Origin: Bacteroidaceae bacterium
GTDB lineage: Bacteria; Bacteroidota; Bacteroidia; Bacteroidales; Bacteroidaceae
Length of the DNA stretch: 49,439 nt
Direction of reading: 5' to 3'
Assembly: GCA_024401115.1 (NCBI GenBank)
Contig: JAKSLP010000018.1
Span: forward strand, 1-49,439
The notes below the pieces were generated by a model, which was given only the letters and a program-made list of their open reading frames with translations, was not told the DNA's origin and searched no databases. Position numbers and translations under genes: made by a program. This document shows positions 16,794-25,152 of this stretch, piece after piece; the first letter of the stretch is position 1; each line of letters opens with the position of its first letter.

Positions 16794-17420
16794 TTATCTT
16801 AAATCAATAATCTCGGCATTTGGCGCATCACTCTTTTTGAAAGAAAAGAAACTGTCTGCTAATGACTTTTTAGCAAAGGATGTTACATTTAGGATAAACC
16901 ACTGGTCATTCTTTTGGCGAATCTTAATCTGTACAGGTTGATAAGTTGCCTTATCCAACATCAATACCACTTGCCAGATGTCCTGGCTCTTCTTTTCTGC
17001 CAACATGTCCACTTCATATACCTGATGTCCATTAGCTGTAGTGGCAGAGCCATTCTTCAGTTTATATCCTTTTTTATAAAAAGAGATAAATGCATAAGGA
17101 TTGATGGCTTCCAGTTCCGAATCATCAGGCTCACTTACATTTACTTCATCGTTAGCTTCCACATAAGTCCATTGGGTTTTACCATCAAACCATGTGGTTG
17201 TTCCTTCAGTACTCAGCTTGAACTTCTTGTTCTTTAATGCGATTTTACCATTTTGAGTTCCACCTCCCTGATTGACATAGCGCAATGAGAATTGAGCCTC
17301 AATACCTGGAGCCGAAACAAAAGCATTCTCTGCCTTTTCCAAAAGGTCCTTAGCACTTTGTGCACTTACTGGCAATACGGTAAGCAGAGAAACCAGGAAC
17401 AATAATGGTTTTTTCTTCAT
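16794..17420 (-). CDS. LolA-like outer membrane lipoprotein carrier
   Basis: A 208-residue periplasmic protein with a signal peptide (MKKKPLLFLVSLLTVLPVSAQ). The body fits the LolA fold: an N-terminal helix, then strands with the segment GGTQNGKIALKNKKFKLS and TTWFDGKTQWTY, typical of Bacteroidetes LolA-like carriers. LolA ferries lipoproteins from LolCDE to the outer membrane. It is located 31 bases after ftsK, an ordering often seen in Bacteroidales. Confidence 0.82.
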   Translation of the reverse strand: MKKKPLLFLVSLLTVLPVSAQSAKDLLEKAENAFVSAPGIEAQFSLRYVNQGGGTQNGKIALKNKKFKLSTEGTTTWFDGKTQWTYVEANDEVNVSEPDDSELEAINPYAFISFYKKGYKLKNGSATTANGHQVYEVDMLAEKKSQDIWQVVLMLDKATYQPVQIKIRQKNDQWFILNVTSFAKKSLADSFFSFKKSDAPNAEIIDLR

Positions 17421-17451
17421 TCACTCCTTATTTAAGGGGTTAATATTCGGT

Positions 17452-20013
17452 TTAAATTCCTAAATTTTGCAGGCGCATTTCCAAATCTTCCTCGGAAATA
17501 CACAGCACATCGCGCGCCTTACTTCCATTGGCAGGACCAACAATTCCTGCACGCTCCAACTGATCCATCAAACGTCCGGCACGGTTGTATCCGATAGCGA
17601 ACTTACGCTGGATCAATGAAGTAGAGCCTTGCTGGTAAGTTACCACCAAAGTGGCTGCATCGCGGAACATCGGATCCAATTCCTTCAAGTTGATTTCTCC
17701 AGGAGTGTTGGCATCCTCGGTTTCCTCGAAGACAGGATGCAATTCAAATGCTGAAGGATATCCCTGTTGCTTGGCAATATACTCGTTGATAGCCTCTACT
17801 TCCGGCGTATCCACAAATGCACACTGTACACGAACCGGATCACTTCCCTGAAGGTAAAGCATATCACCACGTCCGATAAGTTGCTGTGCACCACTCTTAT
17901 CCAAAATAGTACGGCTATCCATCATGGCAGAAACACGGAACGATACACGGGCAGGGAAGTTAGCCTTAATGTTACCGGTAATGATACTGGTGGTAGGTCG
18001 CTGTGTGGCGATAATACAGTGAATGCCAATAGCTCGTGCCAACTGTGCCAAACGACAGATAGGTGTTTCTATCTCTTTACCTGCTGTCATGATCAGATCA
18101 CCGAACTCATCAATGATGGTCACGATGTAAGGCATGTAATGGTGATATACAGGATAATCGCGTTTGTGGGTCATAGGAACCTCAATGTCTGGACGCAGTT
18201 TGCGAGCAATAAATTTGGCATTATATTCCTTAATATTACGCACACCTGCATTCTTCAGCAAGTCGTAACGGTCGTCCATCTCTTGACACAAACTCTTCAG
18301 AGTGGCTACTACTTTGTCTACATCAGTGATAATAGCCTCTTCGTTATCAGGAAGTTTAGCCAGGAAATGCTTTTCAATAGGTGCATAAATACCAAATTCC
18401 ACCTTTTTAGGGTCGATGATGACAAACTTCAACTCTGCTGGATGTTTCTTGTACAGCAATGAAGTGACAATGGCATTCAAACCTACAGACTTACCCATAC
18501 CGGTTGCGCCTGCTACCAGCATATGTGGAGCCTTAGCCAAATCCACCATAAAGACTTCGTTGGTAATGGTCTTACCGATAGCTACAGGTAGTTCGTAATT
18601 ACTTTCCTGGAACTTACGGCTGTTTACAATGTCACGCATCGGTACAATTTGCGATTTCTTGTTTGGCACCTCAATACCGATAGTTCCTTTTCCCGGAATA
18701 GGAGCGATGATGCGGATACCCAAAGCAGCCAGACTAAGTGCAATATCATCTTCCAAATTACGGATCTTTGATATGCGAACACCTTCTGCAGGAGTAATTT
18801 CATACAGTGTGATGGTAGGACCAACGGTAGCATTGATGCTGTCAATCTCTACGCCGAAACTGCGGAGCACCTTAATGATTCGGTCTTTGTTCGCATTTTG
18901 CTCGGAATAGTCGATGCTAACAGTTTGGTTGCCGAAATCCTTCAATAGGTTCAAGGTAGGGAACTTATAATTTTCCAAATCCAAACGAGGATCGTAAGGC
19001 TTTAAATCTATTGTGCCGGCCTTTTCTTCTTGCTCGGCAACCTTGATCTCTACAAAATCGGGATCAGTAAGCAGAGGCTTACGGGAAGGTTTTTTGATGA
19101 CTGCAGCATTTTCCTCTTCCGTCTCATTCTCTTCTTCTGTTACTGTTGGATCCAATGAAATAACTACGGGATCCTCCTCTATTGGTTGCTGAATAGGTTC
19201 GTCTTGCGGAATTTCCGTTGTCTCTGCTTCAGAAGCGGGAGTGTCATTTATTTCAGGAGTTGTTGTAATGTTTTCACTCTCTGATGGGGTTGGTTCTTCC
19301 TGATCATTATGAGGAGTAGAGAATGTAAATGGTATCTTCTTAATGTTGGCAGGATTGAGAACATTGCGTATTATGCGAATGGTCTCGCTGCTCACATAAA
19401 TAAAGAAAATCAATGCTATAGTGGCCAAACCGATGATGACGCCTGGATAACCTATCTGGCTATTTAACCATTGGCTGACAAATAATCCGTGATTACCGCC
19501 TAGACGCAGGAATGAATTTTGGAACAAACCGGTGGTCAGGCAGAAAAAGGACAGGGCAATTGAGAACCAGTACATCACTACCGAAAGACACACGAACCAT
19601 TTGATAAGGCTTACCGAATATGCACGCACCAGTTTTAGACCCAGCACAAACAGAAATACAGGAATGCAGAAAGCTGCCACACCGAAACATCCGTTAATCC
19701 AGAATTCCGACATGCGCGCACCTAAAGTACCACCATGGTTGCTTATCTCATTGTTCAAATTAGCCATTCCAAATACAATAGGGTGCTGAACCAAACTTTG
19801 ATCCTGAGCACCTGCCCATAGGAATGAGATGAAAATATATATCATGTAGATGGCAAACATGATGCTGATTACACCTAACACCACCTGAAAGGTGTCTGCC
19901 TTGAACGCTTGCATCATGGCACCGGGTGCTTTAAGCACCTTGGCCGTGAATCCGTCCAATTTATCTACATCATCGTCTTTGGGAGTATATCTTTTTGTAT
20001 TTTTCTTAGCCAT
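17452..20013 (-). CDS. ftsK: DNA translocase FtsK
   Basis: An 853-residue FtsK/SpoIIIE translocase that moves chromosome termini through the division septum. Four to five N-terminal membrane segments (about 30-210) are followed by an acidic linker rich in E, P and T (about 240-310). The motor domain has Walker A GATGMGKS and Walker B VTIIDEFGDL, and a C-terminal gamma winged helix (RAGRLMDQLERAGIVG). The start at 20013 (MAKKNTKRYT) is preferred; the frame extending to 20064 would precede the likely promoter. It is first in the six-gene operon running to 13029. Confidence 0.96.
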   Translation of the reverse strand: MAKKNTKRYTPKDDDVDKLDGFTAKVLKAPGAMMQAFKADTFQVVLGVISIMFAIYMIYIFISFLWAGAQDQSLVQHPIVFGMANLNNEISNHGGTLGARMSEFWINGCFGVAAFCIPVFLFVLGLKLVRAYSVSLIKWFVCLSVVMYWFSIALSFFCLTTGLFQNSFLRLGGNHGLFVSQWLNSQIGYPGVIIGLATIALIFFIYVSSETIRIIRNVLNPANIKKIPFTFSTPHNDQEEPTPSESENITTTPEINDTPASEAETTEIPQDEPIQQPIEEDPVVISLDPTVTEEENETEEENAAVIKKPSRKPLLTDPDFVEIKVAEQEEKAGTIDLKPYDPRLDLENYKFPTLNLLKDFGNQTVSIDYSEQNANKDRIIKVLRSFGVEIDSINATVGPTITLYEITPAEGVRISKIRNLEDDIALSLAALGIRIIAPIPGKGTIGIEVPNKKSQIVPMRDIVNSRKFQESNYELPVAIGKTITNEVFMVDLAKAPHMLVAGATGMGKSVGLNAIVTSLLYKKHPAELKFVIIDPKKVEFGIYAPIEKHFLAKLPDNEEAIITDVDKVVATLKSLCQEMDDRYDLLKNAGVRNIKEYNAKFIARKLRPDIEVPMTHKRDYPVYHHYMPYIVTIIDEFGDLIMTAGKEIETPICRLAQLARAIGIHCIIATQRPTTSIITGNIKANFPARVSFRVSAMMDSRTILDKSGAQQLIGRGDMLYLQGSDPVRVQCAFVDTPEVEAINEYIAKQQGYPSAFELHPVFEETEDANTPGEINLKELDPMFRDAATLVVTYQQGSTSLIQRKFAIGYNRAGRLMDQLERAGIVGPANGSKARDVLCISEEDLEMRLQNLGI

Positions 20014-20037
20014 TTCTTCAATCCTTTTTTGAGAGAG

Positions 20038-20045
20038 CAAAGATA
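20038..20045 (-). promoter_or_regulatory. -7 promoter element of the ftsK operon
   Basis: TATCTTTG on the minus strand, 24 bases upstream of the ATG at 20013. Divergent from the DUF5063 promoter at 20110-20117. Confidence 0.5.
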
Positions 20046-20109
20046 CATAAAAAAATGGTTCCATTCCGATAAATCATCATAAAAAATTGGAGAACAAGAT
20101 TTGTTTTGT

Positions 20110-20117
20110 TAACTTTG
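20110..20117 (+). promoter_or_regulatory. -7 promoter element of the DUF5063 operon
   Basis: TAACTTTG on the plus strand, 23 bases upstream of the ATG at 20141. Confidence 0.5.
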
Positions 20118-20140
20118 CAAAAAATTAAGCAAAAGCAGTT

Positions 20141-20704
20141 ATGGGAACCGAGGTAAAATCAGTTTTAATGAATAAGAATGTCGTGGAGTTTGCCACTGTT
20201 GCGGTGGAATTCTGCAATTTTTTGGAACATTCTGAAAGCCGTTCCCGTAAGGATTTCGTAGCTGTTGCGTTGAAAATTCTACCGTTACTTTACCTTAAGG
20301 CATCGATGTTGGAACCGATGGAAATTGAGGATGAGATGGAACTGGAAGATACTGTTACTGAAGATACATATAATGTGATGCGAATCACGATAGCGGGTAT
20401 CTTAGGCGAGCAGGATGATTATCTGGATGTTTTTGTTCAGGAAATGAAGTACAGTGATAAACCCGTCCTGAAAACCATTTCCGAAGATTTAGCGGATATC
20501 TATCAGGATATTAGTAATTTTCTGTCTATTTTTAAATTAGGACTTGAGACTACTATGCACGATTCCCTTGCTCAAGTACAGCAGAATTTTGAATTATATT
20601 GGGGACAAACCTTAGTTAACACCATGAGAGCACTGCACGATGTGTGCTATAATCAGCGTGCAGATGAAGAGGAAGACTCTTCATTACAAACCGATTTTGA
20701 ATAA
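20141..20704 (+). CDS. DUF5063 family protein
   Basis: A 187-residue, acidic, helical cytosolic protein that I assign to DUF5063, a Bacteroidetes family of unknown function usually encoded just before a 3'-5' exonuclease gene, as here. It has no signal peptide, membrane segment or catalytic motif. Its stop TAA overlaps the ATG of the exonuclease by one base, so the two are translationally coupled. The linkage suggests a partner or regulator of the exonuclease, but nothing in the sequence proves it. Confidence 0.7.
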   Translation: MGTEVKSVLMNKNVVEFATVAVEFCNFLEHSESRSRKDFVAVALKILPLLYLKASMLEPMEIEDEMELEDTVTEDTYNVMRITIAGILGEQDDYLDVFVQEMKYSDKPVLKTISEDLADIYQDISNFLSIFKLGLETTMHDSLAQVQQNFELYWGQTLVNTMRALHDVCYNQRADEEEDSSLQTDFE

Positions 20705-21348
20705 TGCAGATATTAAAGAAGAAGACTGATAAGAAAACTATTCCTGAATTGCCAATTTCGCAGTTTAAGGGCCGAATCATTACCATACGCACTCCGGGGG
20801 AAACAGAGATGGCGGTAAACTATCTCCAGACGTTCCCTGTTCTAGGTTTGGATACCGAGACACGTCCTTGTTTCGGTAAGGGTGGAAGACATAATAAGGT
20901 GGCCCTGCTTCAGGTTTCTACCTACGATACCTGTTTCCTTTTCCGTCTGAATCAGATAGGTTTCCCACCGGCTCTGTGCCGTTTGATGGAAGACGAGCGT
21001 ATTCCTAAGATTGGCCTGTCGCTGCATGATGACTTTATGGCCTTGCATGCCCGTAGTAAGTTCACTCCCAAAAATTATGTGGAACTGCAGAAACTGATTA
21101 AGGAATTTGGTGTGGAGGACCAGAGCTTAGCCAAGATTTACGCAAATCTTTTCCATGAGCGTATTTCCAAGGCGCAACAGCTCAGCAACTGGGAGGCAGA
21201 GATTCTGACGGATAAGCAGAAAATTTATGCCGCCACCGATGCCTGGGCTTGTATCCGTATTTATGAACACTTAGAATATTTGCGTAGAACGCACGATTAT
21301 ATTGTTGAAGATGATGAAGAGAATCTTTCTGAAGAAGGGCAAGGATGA
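20704..21348 (+). CDS. RNase D-like DEDDy 3'-5' exonuclease
   Basis: A 214-residue protein made of a single DnaQ/RNase D-type exonuclease domain. The four acidic residues are visible: LDTETRP (Exo I), HDD in GLSLHDDFM (Exo II), and YAATDAW (Exo III, with the tyrosine four residues before Asp that defines DEDDy). It lacks the HRDC domains of full RNase D, so it is the short Bacteroidetes form. The likely substrate is RNA or single-stranded DNA 3' ends. Overlaps: 1 base with DUF5063 and about 38 bases with the methyltransferase gene. Confidence 0.87.
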   Translation: MQILKKKTDKKTIPELPISQFKGRIITIRTPGETEMAVNYLQTFPVLGLDTETRPCFGKGGRHNKVALLQVSTYDTCFLFRLNQIGFPPALCRLMEDERIPKIGLSLHDDFMALHARSKFTPKNYVELQKLIKEFGVEDQSLAKIYANLFHERISKAQQLSNWEAEILTDKQKIYAATDAWACIRIYEHLEYLRRTHDYIVEDDEENLSEEGQG

Positions 21349-22492
21349 ATCGCTGAAGCGCTTTCATCCATGGGTCTTTTCCGGTGCTATTGCCCGCGCC
21401 GATGAACAAATTGAGGAGGGTGAACTGGTACAGGTTATCAATTCCGAGAATAAGTTCATTGCCATTGGACATGCACAGATAGGTAGTATAGCCGTGCGTG
21501 TATTAACCTTTAAGAATGAGCCTATTAATACTGATTTCTGGCGTCATCGTCTGGAGGTTGCTTACGATTTAAGACGGAGTATTGGTCTGGCAGGAAGTAC
21601 CGATACCAACTGCTACCGCCTGGTTCATGGCGAGGGCGACAACCTTCCGGGTCTGATTATAGATGTATATGACCGTACCGCAGTTATGCAGGCTCATTCG
21701 GTGGGCATGCACGTCAGTCGCATGCAGATTGCTGAAGCGTTGCAGCAGGTGATGGCGGGCGTGATTGATAATATTTATTATAAGAGTGAGACGACACTTC
21801 CTTATAAGGCCAATTTAGGTCAGGAAGACGGATATATCATTGGAGGAGGCGAGGAGTGCATTGCCTTGGAAAATGGCCTGAAGTTTCATGTGGACTGGTT
21901 GCAGGGACAGAAAACCGGTTTCTTTGTCGATCAGCGTGAAAACCGTTCCTTGCTGGAAAAGTTCTCCAAGGGCCGTTCCGTTCTGAACATGTTCTGCTAT
22001 ACTGGCGGCTTCTCTTTCTATGCCATGCGCGGTGGAGCCAAGTTGGTTCACTCGGTTGATGCCAGTCAGCGTGCCATTGATTTAACGAATGAGAATGTAC
22101 AGTTGAACTTCCCTGGCGATCCGCGTCATGCGGCTTATGCCGAGGATGCGTTTAAGTACCTGGATAGAATGGGCGACCAGTATGATCTGATTATTCTGGA
22201 CCCGCCAGCATTTGCCAAGCACCGTGATGCCCTGCGTAATGCGTTGAAAGGTTATACCCGTATCAATGCCAAGGCTTTTGAGAAGATTAAGCCGGGTGGA
22301 ATCCTGTTTACCTTCAGTTGCTCTCAGGCGGTCAATAAGGACCAGTTCCGTCTGGCGGTGTTTACTGCAGCTGCCCAGAGTGGCCGAAATGTGAAGATTC
22401 TGCATCAGTTGCATCAGCCTCCCGATCATCCTATCAACATCTATCATCCCGAGGGTGAGTATCTGAAAGGATTGGTGCTTTACGTGGAGTAA
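21311..22492 (+). CDS. RlmI-like class I rRNA methyltransferase
   Basis: About 393 residues. An N-terminal PUA domain (LKRFHPWVFSGAI near the start) is followed by a THUMP-free linker and a Rossmann methyltransferase domain with the SAM motif VLNMFCYTGGFSFYA and the catalytic segment ILDPPAFAK. This is the layout of RlmI/RlmK-type enzymes; E. coli RlmI makes m5C1962 in 23S rRNA. The start is ATG 21311 or 21314; both lie inside the exonuclease gene. It is the last gene of this operon. Confidence 0.88.
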   Translation: MMKRIFLKKGKDESLKRFHPWVFSGAIARADEQIEEGELVQVINSENKFIAIGHAQIGSIAVRVLTFKNEPINTDFWRHRLEVAYDLRRSIGLAGSTDTNCYRLVHGEGDNLPGLIIDVYDRTAVMQAHSVGMHVSRMQIAEALQQVMAGVIDNIYYKSETTLPYKANLGQEDGYIIGGGEECIALENGLKFHVDWLQGQKTGFFVDQRENRSLLEKFSKGRSVLNMFCYTGGFSFYAMRGGAKLVHSVDASQRAIDLTNENVQLNFPGDPRHAAYAEDAFKYLDRMGDQYDLIILDPPAFAKHRDALRNALKGYTRINAKAFEKIKPGGILFTFSCSQAVNKDQFRLAVFTAAAQSGRNVKILHQLHQPPDHPINIYHPEGEYLKGLVLYVE

Positions 22493-22577
22493 ATAGTCCT
22501 TTTATTCCAACAAATTGGTCAAAAAAACGACCCTTTTGTTAAAAGATGTAAAATTGTGTGCGATAACAGCATTTTTT

Positions 22578-22609
22578 TTTGGAGGGAATGGTGAAAAGCC
22601 ATACCTTTG
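22578..22609 (+). promoter_or_regulatory. Complete Bacteroidetes promoter for a small RNA
   Basis: TTTG at 22578-22581 and TACCTTTG at 22602-22609 with exactly 20 bases between them fit the -33/-7 consensus very well. There is no ORF downstream, only a short stretch and a terminator, so a non-coding transcript is implied. The start should be near 22615. Confidence 0.65.
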
Positions 22610-22614
22610 CATTG

Positions 22615-22681
22615 TGTTTTTCATGGTATTAGATTTATAAGGTTTGAAGATTGCTTGTCGTGAGACAAGCATCTTTTTTTT
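22615..22681 (+). ncRNA. Candidate small RNA, about 67 nt
   Basis: A strong promoter (22578-22609) is followed about 38 bases after the expected start by a perfect 7-bp stem GCTTGTC/GACAAGC (22653-22659 and 22664-22670). The stem has a GTGA loop, a GNRA-type tetraloop, and ends in a run of nine or more T. The 5' half includes CATGGTATTAGATTTATAAGG, unstructured and free of a usable ORF. From memory, similar promoter/CATGGTATTAGATTTAAGG/stem-loop units recur in other Bacteroides and Prevotella genomes, but I cannot verify this here. It lies in the gap between a methyltransferase and a convergent glucosidase gene, so it is not a leader of either. Confidence 0.55.
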
Positions 22682-22682
22682 T
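22653..22682 (+). terminator. Rho-independent terminator of the small RNA
   Basis: Stem 22653-22659/22664-22670 with a GTGA loop, then ATC and a T run to 22682. The stem is perfect. Confidence 0.8.
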
Positions 22683-22695
22683 CAACAAAAGAAAA

Positions 22696-22728
22696 GGGAA
22701 CTCCAGATGGAGCTCCCTGTTTTTTTTA
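22696..22728. terminator. Terminator before the GH3 gene end
   Basis: GGGAACTCC (22696-22704) pairs with GGAGCTCCC (22709-22717) with one mismatch; a T run follows on the plus strand. In the minus direction a weaker U-rich tract follows, so it mostly backs up the small RNA and can also end the glucosidase message. Confidence 0.7.
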
Positions 22729-22746
22729 TTCCAATGGATGGGGGTA

Positions 22747-25047
22747 TTATTTCACGTTCAGCACAGCCTTTGACAGTTTCTCGCAGTCAGGACCTACCAT
22801 GATTTCGTAATCACCAGGCTCACAAACAAAGTTCAAGTCGTGATCGTAGTACTTCAGATCATCTGCGGTTAACTCAAATTCTACGGTTTTGCTTTCACCA
22901 GGCTGCAGGTCAATCTTGCGGAATCCCTTCAGCTCCTTGACTGGACGGGTGCTGGTGCTGTATACATCGTGAATGTACAGCTGTACAGTCTCCTTACCCT
23001 GACGGCTACCGGTATTCTTGACCGTTACGCTGGCGGTTACCTTACCGTCCTGATTCATCTGATTAGCCGACAGTTTCACATCACTGTACTCGAAGGTGGT
23101 GTAACTCAAACCGTATCCGAATGGGAACAGAGGGCCGTTTACCACATCCATATAGGTGCTGACAAATTTGCGGTATGGCTCATAATCTGGATGAGGACGA
23201 CCGGTATTCTTGTGGTTGTAATACAAAGGCAACTGGCCCACGTGGCGTGGGAAACTGGTGGTCAGCTTACCCGATGGGTTCACATCACCAAACAGTACAT
23301 CAGCAATGGCATGTCCAGCCTCTGCACCCAAAGCCCAAGTATTCAGGATGGCATCCACATTCTCCTTTTCCCAATTCAGAACCAGTGGACGTCCGGTAGT
23401 CAGAACCACAACGATTGGCTTACCGGTAGCCTTCAGTGCCTTCAGCATATCCTGCTGAGCATCAGGCATGGTAATGTCCACGCGACTGGCACCTTCACCG
23501 GTCATGTTGTTCAACTCACCCACACAGGCTACTACTACATCAGCCTCTTTGGCCAACTTGACAGCCTCGGCAATCAGGTCTTCCTGAGGAGTGGTGTGAA
23601 TAGGAGGAGTAGGCATGTTAGGAGCAAACATCTTCATCAAACCGTAGCGTACGCTCTCTTCCAGGTTCTTATCATTCAGTACCCATGAGCCCTCGCAAGT
23701 GGTAACGGTACCACCCTTGACAGCTTCCTTGATACCCTGCAGGATGGTCACAAACTGGTTGGCGTGCTTTGACATTGACCATGCGCCCTGCATTTCGCTG
23801 GCTACATTGGCAAATGGACCTACGACAGCAATCTTAGCATCCTTCTTCAGCGGCAGGATGTTATTGTCATTCTTCAGCAATACCTGGCTTTCCTGAGCAA
23901 TGCGGCGGGCAAACTCCAACTGCTCCTTATTAAAGATCTCCTTCTTGTCGCGATCAGGTACGATGTACTTGTATGGATCCTGGAACAGACCCAACTTCCA
24001 CTTCGCCTCCAGAATACGGCGGCAAGCCAAATCGATGTCCACCATGGAAACCTTACCTTCCTCCACACTCTTCTTCAGGGTTGATACGAAAGCATTGGAA
24101 CCCATATCCATATCCAAACCGGCCTGCAAGGCGCGGCGTGATACTTCCTGCTGATCACCTAATCCGTGTGCTACTATTTCATTTACTGCAGTGGCATCCG
24201 ATACCACGAAACCGTCAAAGCCCCACTGGTCACGCAGCACCTCGGTCAGTAAGTAATGGTTGGCTGTGGCAGGAACACCTTCAAATTCATTGAATGAACT
24301 CATGTAACTGCCGGCACCTTCCTTGGCAGCCTGCTTATAAGGGTTCATGTAACCGTTCAGCGCTTCCTGACGGCTCAGGAATACCGAGTTGTAGTCACGT
24401 CCGGCTTCAGCACCACCATACAGCGCATAGTGCTTAACACAAACCATGGCCGTATTGTCTGCACTCAGGTCATCGCCCTGATAACCACGGGTATAGGCTT
24501 TGGCAATCTCACCTCCTAAATAAGGATCCTCGCCACCGCCTTCACTGATACGTCCCCAACGCGCATCGCGGCAAATATCCACCATAGGACTGAATACCCA
24601 GTTGATACCCACTGAAGTAGCCTCTCTGGCAGCCATTCGTGCACTCTCTTCCACCAAGTCCATGTTCCAGGTGGTAGAGATAGCCAATGGAATAGGATAG
24701 GTGGTCTCGAAACCATGGATCACGTCGTTACCGAACATCAATGGAATCTTGTGCTTACCCTTCATGGCAATTTCCTGCAACTGGCGGATCATTTCCTGGT
24801 TGGTAAATCCGTAGAATGCACCCATTTGGCCATCTTTCAGTTGCTGAATAGCCTTATCCTCCTCAGATAAAGTAGCGTTAGTCACGTATGTCCAGTTGGA
24901 AGCCAGATTCAGCTGACCAATTTTCTCCTCCAGGGACATCTTAACCATAAGGTCGGTAATGAATCGGTCCATTTCCACCTTACTGCTCTGTGCGCTCATG
25001 CTCATGGCAAAACCTAAGAGCGCTGCGCTAAAATATAAACGTTTCAT
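22747..25047 (-). CDS. bglX: GH3 beta-glucosidase, BglX type
   Basis: A 766-residue exported glycoside hydrolase (signal peptide ending about residue 20, MSMSAQ). The catalytic barrel contains the nucleophile D284 in GFVVSDATAV and KHYALYGG upstream; the GELNNMTGEGASR loop carries the probable acid/base region. A fibronectin type III-like domain closes the C-terminus (about 665-766). Domain order and length match E. coli BglX, a periplasmic beta-glucosidase. No SusC/SusD genes are nearby, so it is not part of a visible polysaccharide locus. It is divergent from the nucleoside permease gene. Confidence 0.93.
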   Translation of the reverse strand: MKRLYFSAALLGFAMSMSAQSSKVEMDRFITDLMVKMSLEEKIGQLNLASNWTYVTNATLSEEDKAIQQLKDGQMGAFYGFTNQEMIRQLQEIAMKGKHKIPLMFGNDVIHGFETTYPIPLAISTTWNMDLVEESARMAAREATSVGINWVFSPMVDICRDARWGRISEGGGEDPYLGGEIAKAYTRGYQGDDLSADNTAMVCVKHYALYGGAEAGRDYNSVFLSRQEALNGYMNPYKQAAKEGAGSYMSSFNEFEGVPATANHYLLTEVLRDQWGFDGFVVSDATAVNEIVAHGLGDQQEVSRRALQAGLDMDMGSNAFVSTLKKSVEEGKVSMVDIDLACRRILEAKWKLGLFQDPYKYIVPDRDKKEIFNKEQLEFARRIAQESQVLLKNDNNILPLKKDAKIAVVGPFANVASEMQGAWSMSKHANQFVTILQGIKEAVKGGTVTTCEGSWVLNDKNLEESVRYGLMKMFAPNMPTPPIHTTPQEDLIAEAVKLAKEADVVVACVGELNNMTGEGASRVDITMPDAQQDMLKALKATGKPIVVVLTTGRPLVLNWEKENVDAILNTWALGAEAGHAIADVLFGDVNPSGKLTTSFPRHVGQLPLYYNHKNTGRPHPDYEPYRKFVSTYMDVVNGPLFPFGYGLSYTTFEYSDVKLSANQMNQDGKVTASVTVKNTGSRQGKETVQLYIHDVYSTSTRPVKELKGFRKIDLQPGESKTVEFELTADDLKYYDHDLNFVCEPGDYEIMVGPDCEKLSKAVLNVK

Positions 25048-25095
25048 AAATAATGATAGGTGTGTTTTCTATTTGGTAAATTCTGTATTAGATTG

Positions 25096-25103
25096 CAAAT
25101 ATA
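25096..25103 (-). promoter_or_regulatory. -7 promoter element of the GH3 gene
   Basis: TATATTTG on the minus strand, 48 bases upstream of the start at 25047. A CAAA (TTTG on the minus strand) at 25128-25131 is 24 bases away. Confidence 0.45.
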
Positions 25104-25115
25104 GGAATTTAATCG

Positions 25116-25123
25116 TAAATTTG
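25116..25123 (+). promoter_or_regulatory. -7 promoter element of the nucleoside permease series
   Basis: TAAATTTG on the plus strand, 29 bases before the ATG at 25153, back to back with the GH3 promoter. Confidence 0.45.
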
Positions 25124-25152
25124 CGCTCAAATTATAAAAAATCACTTCTATC

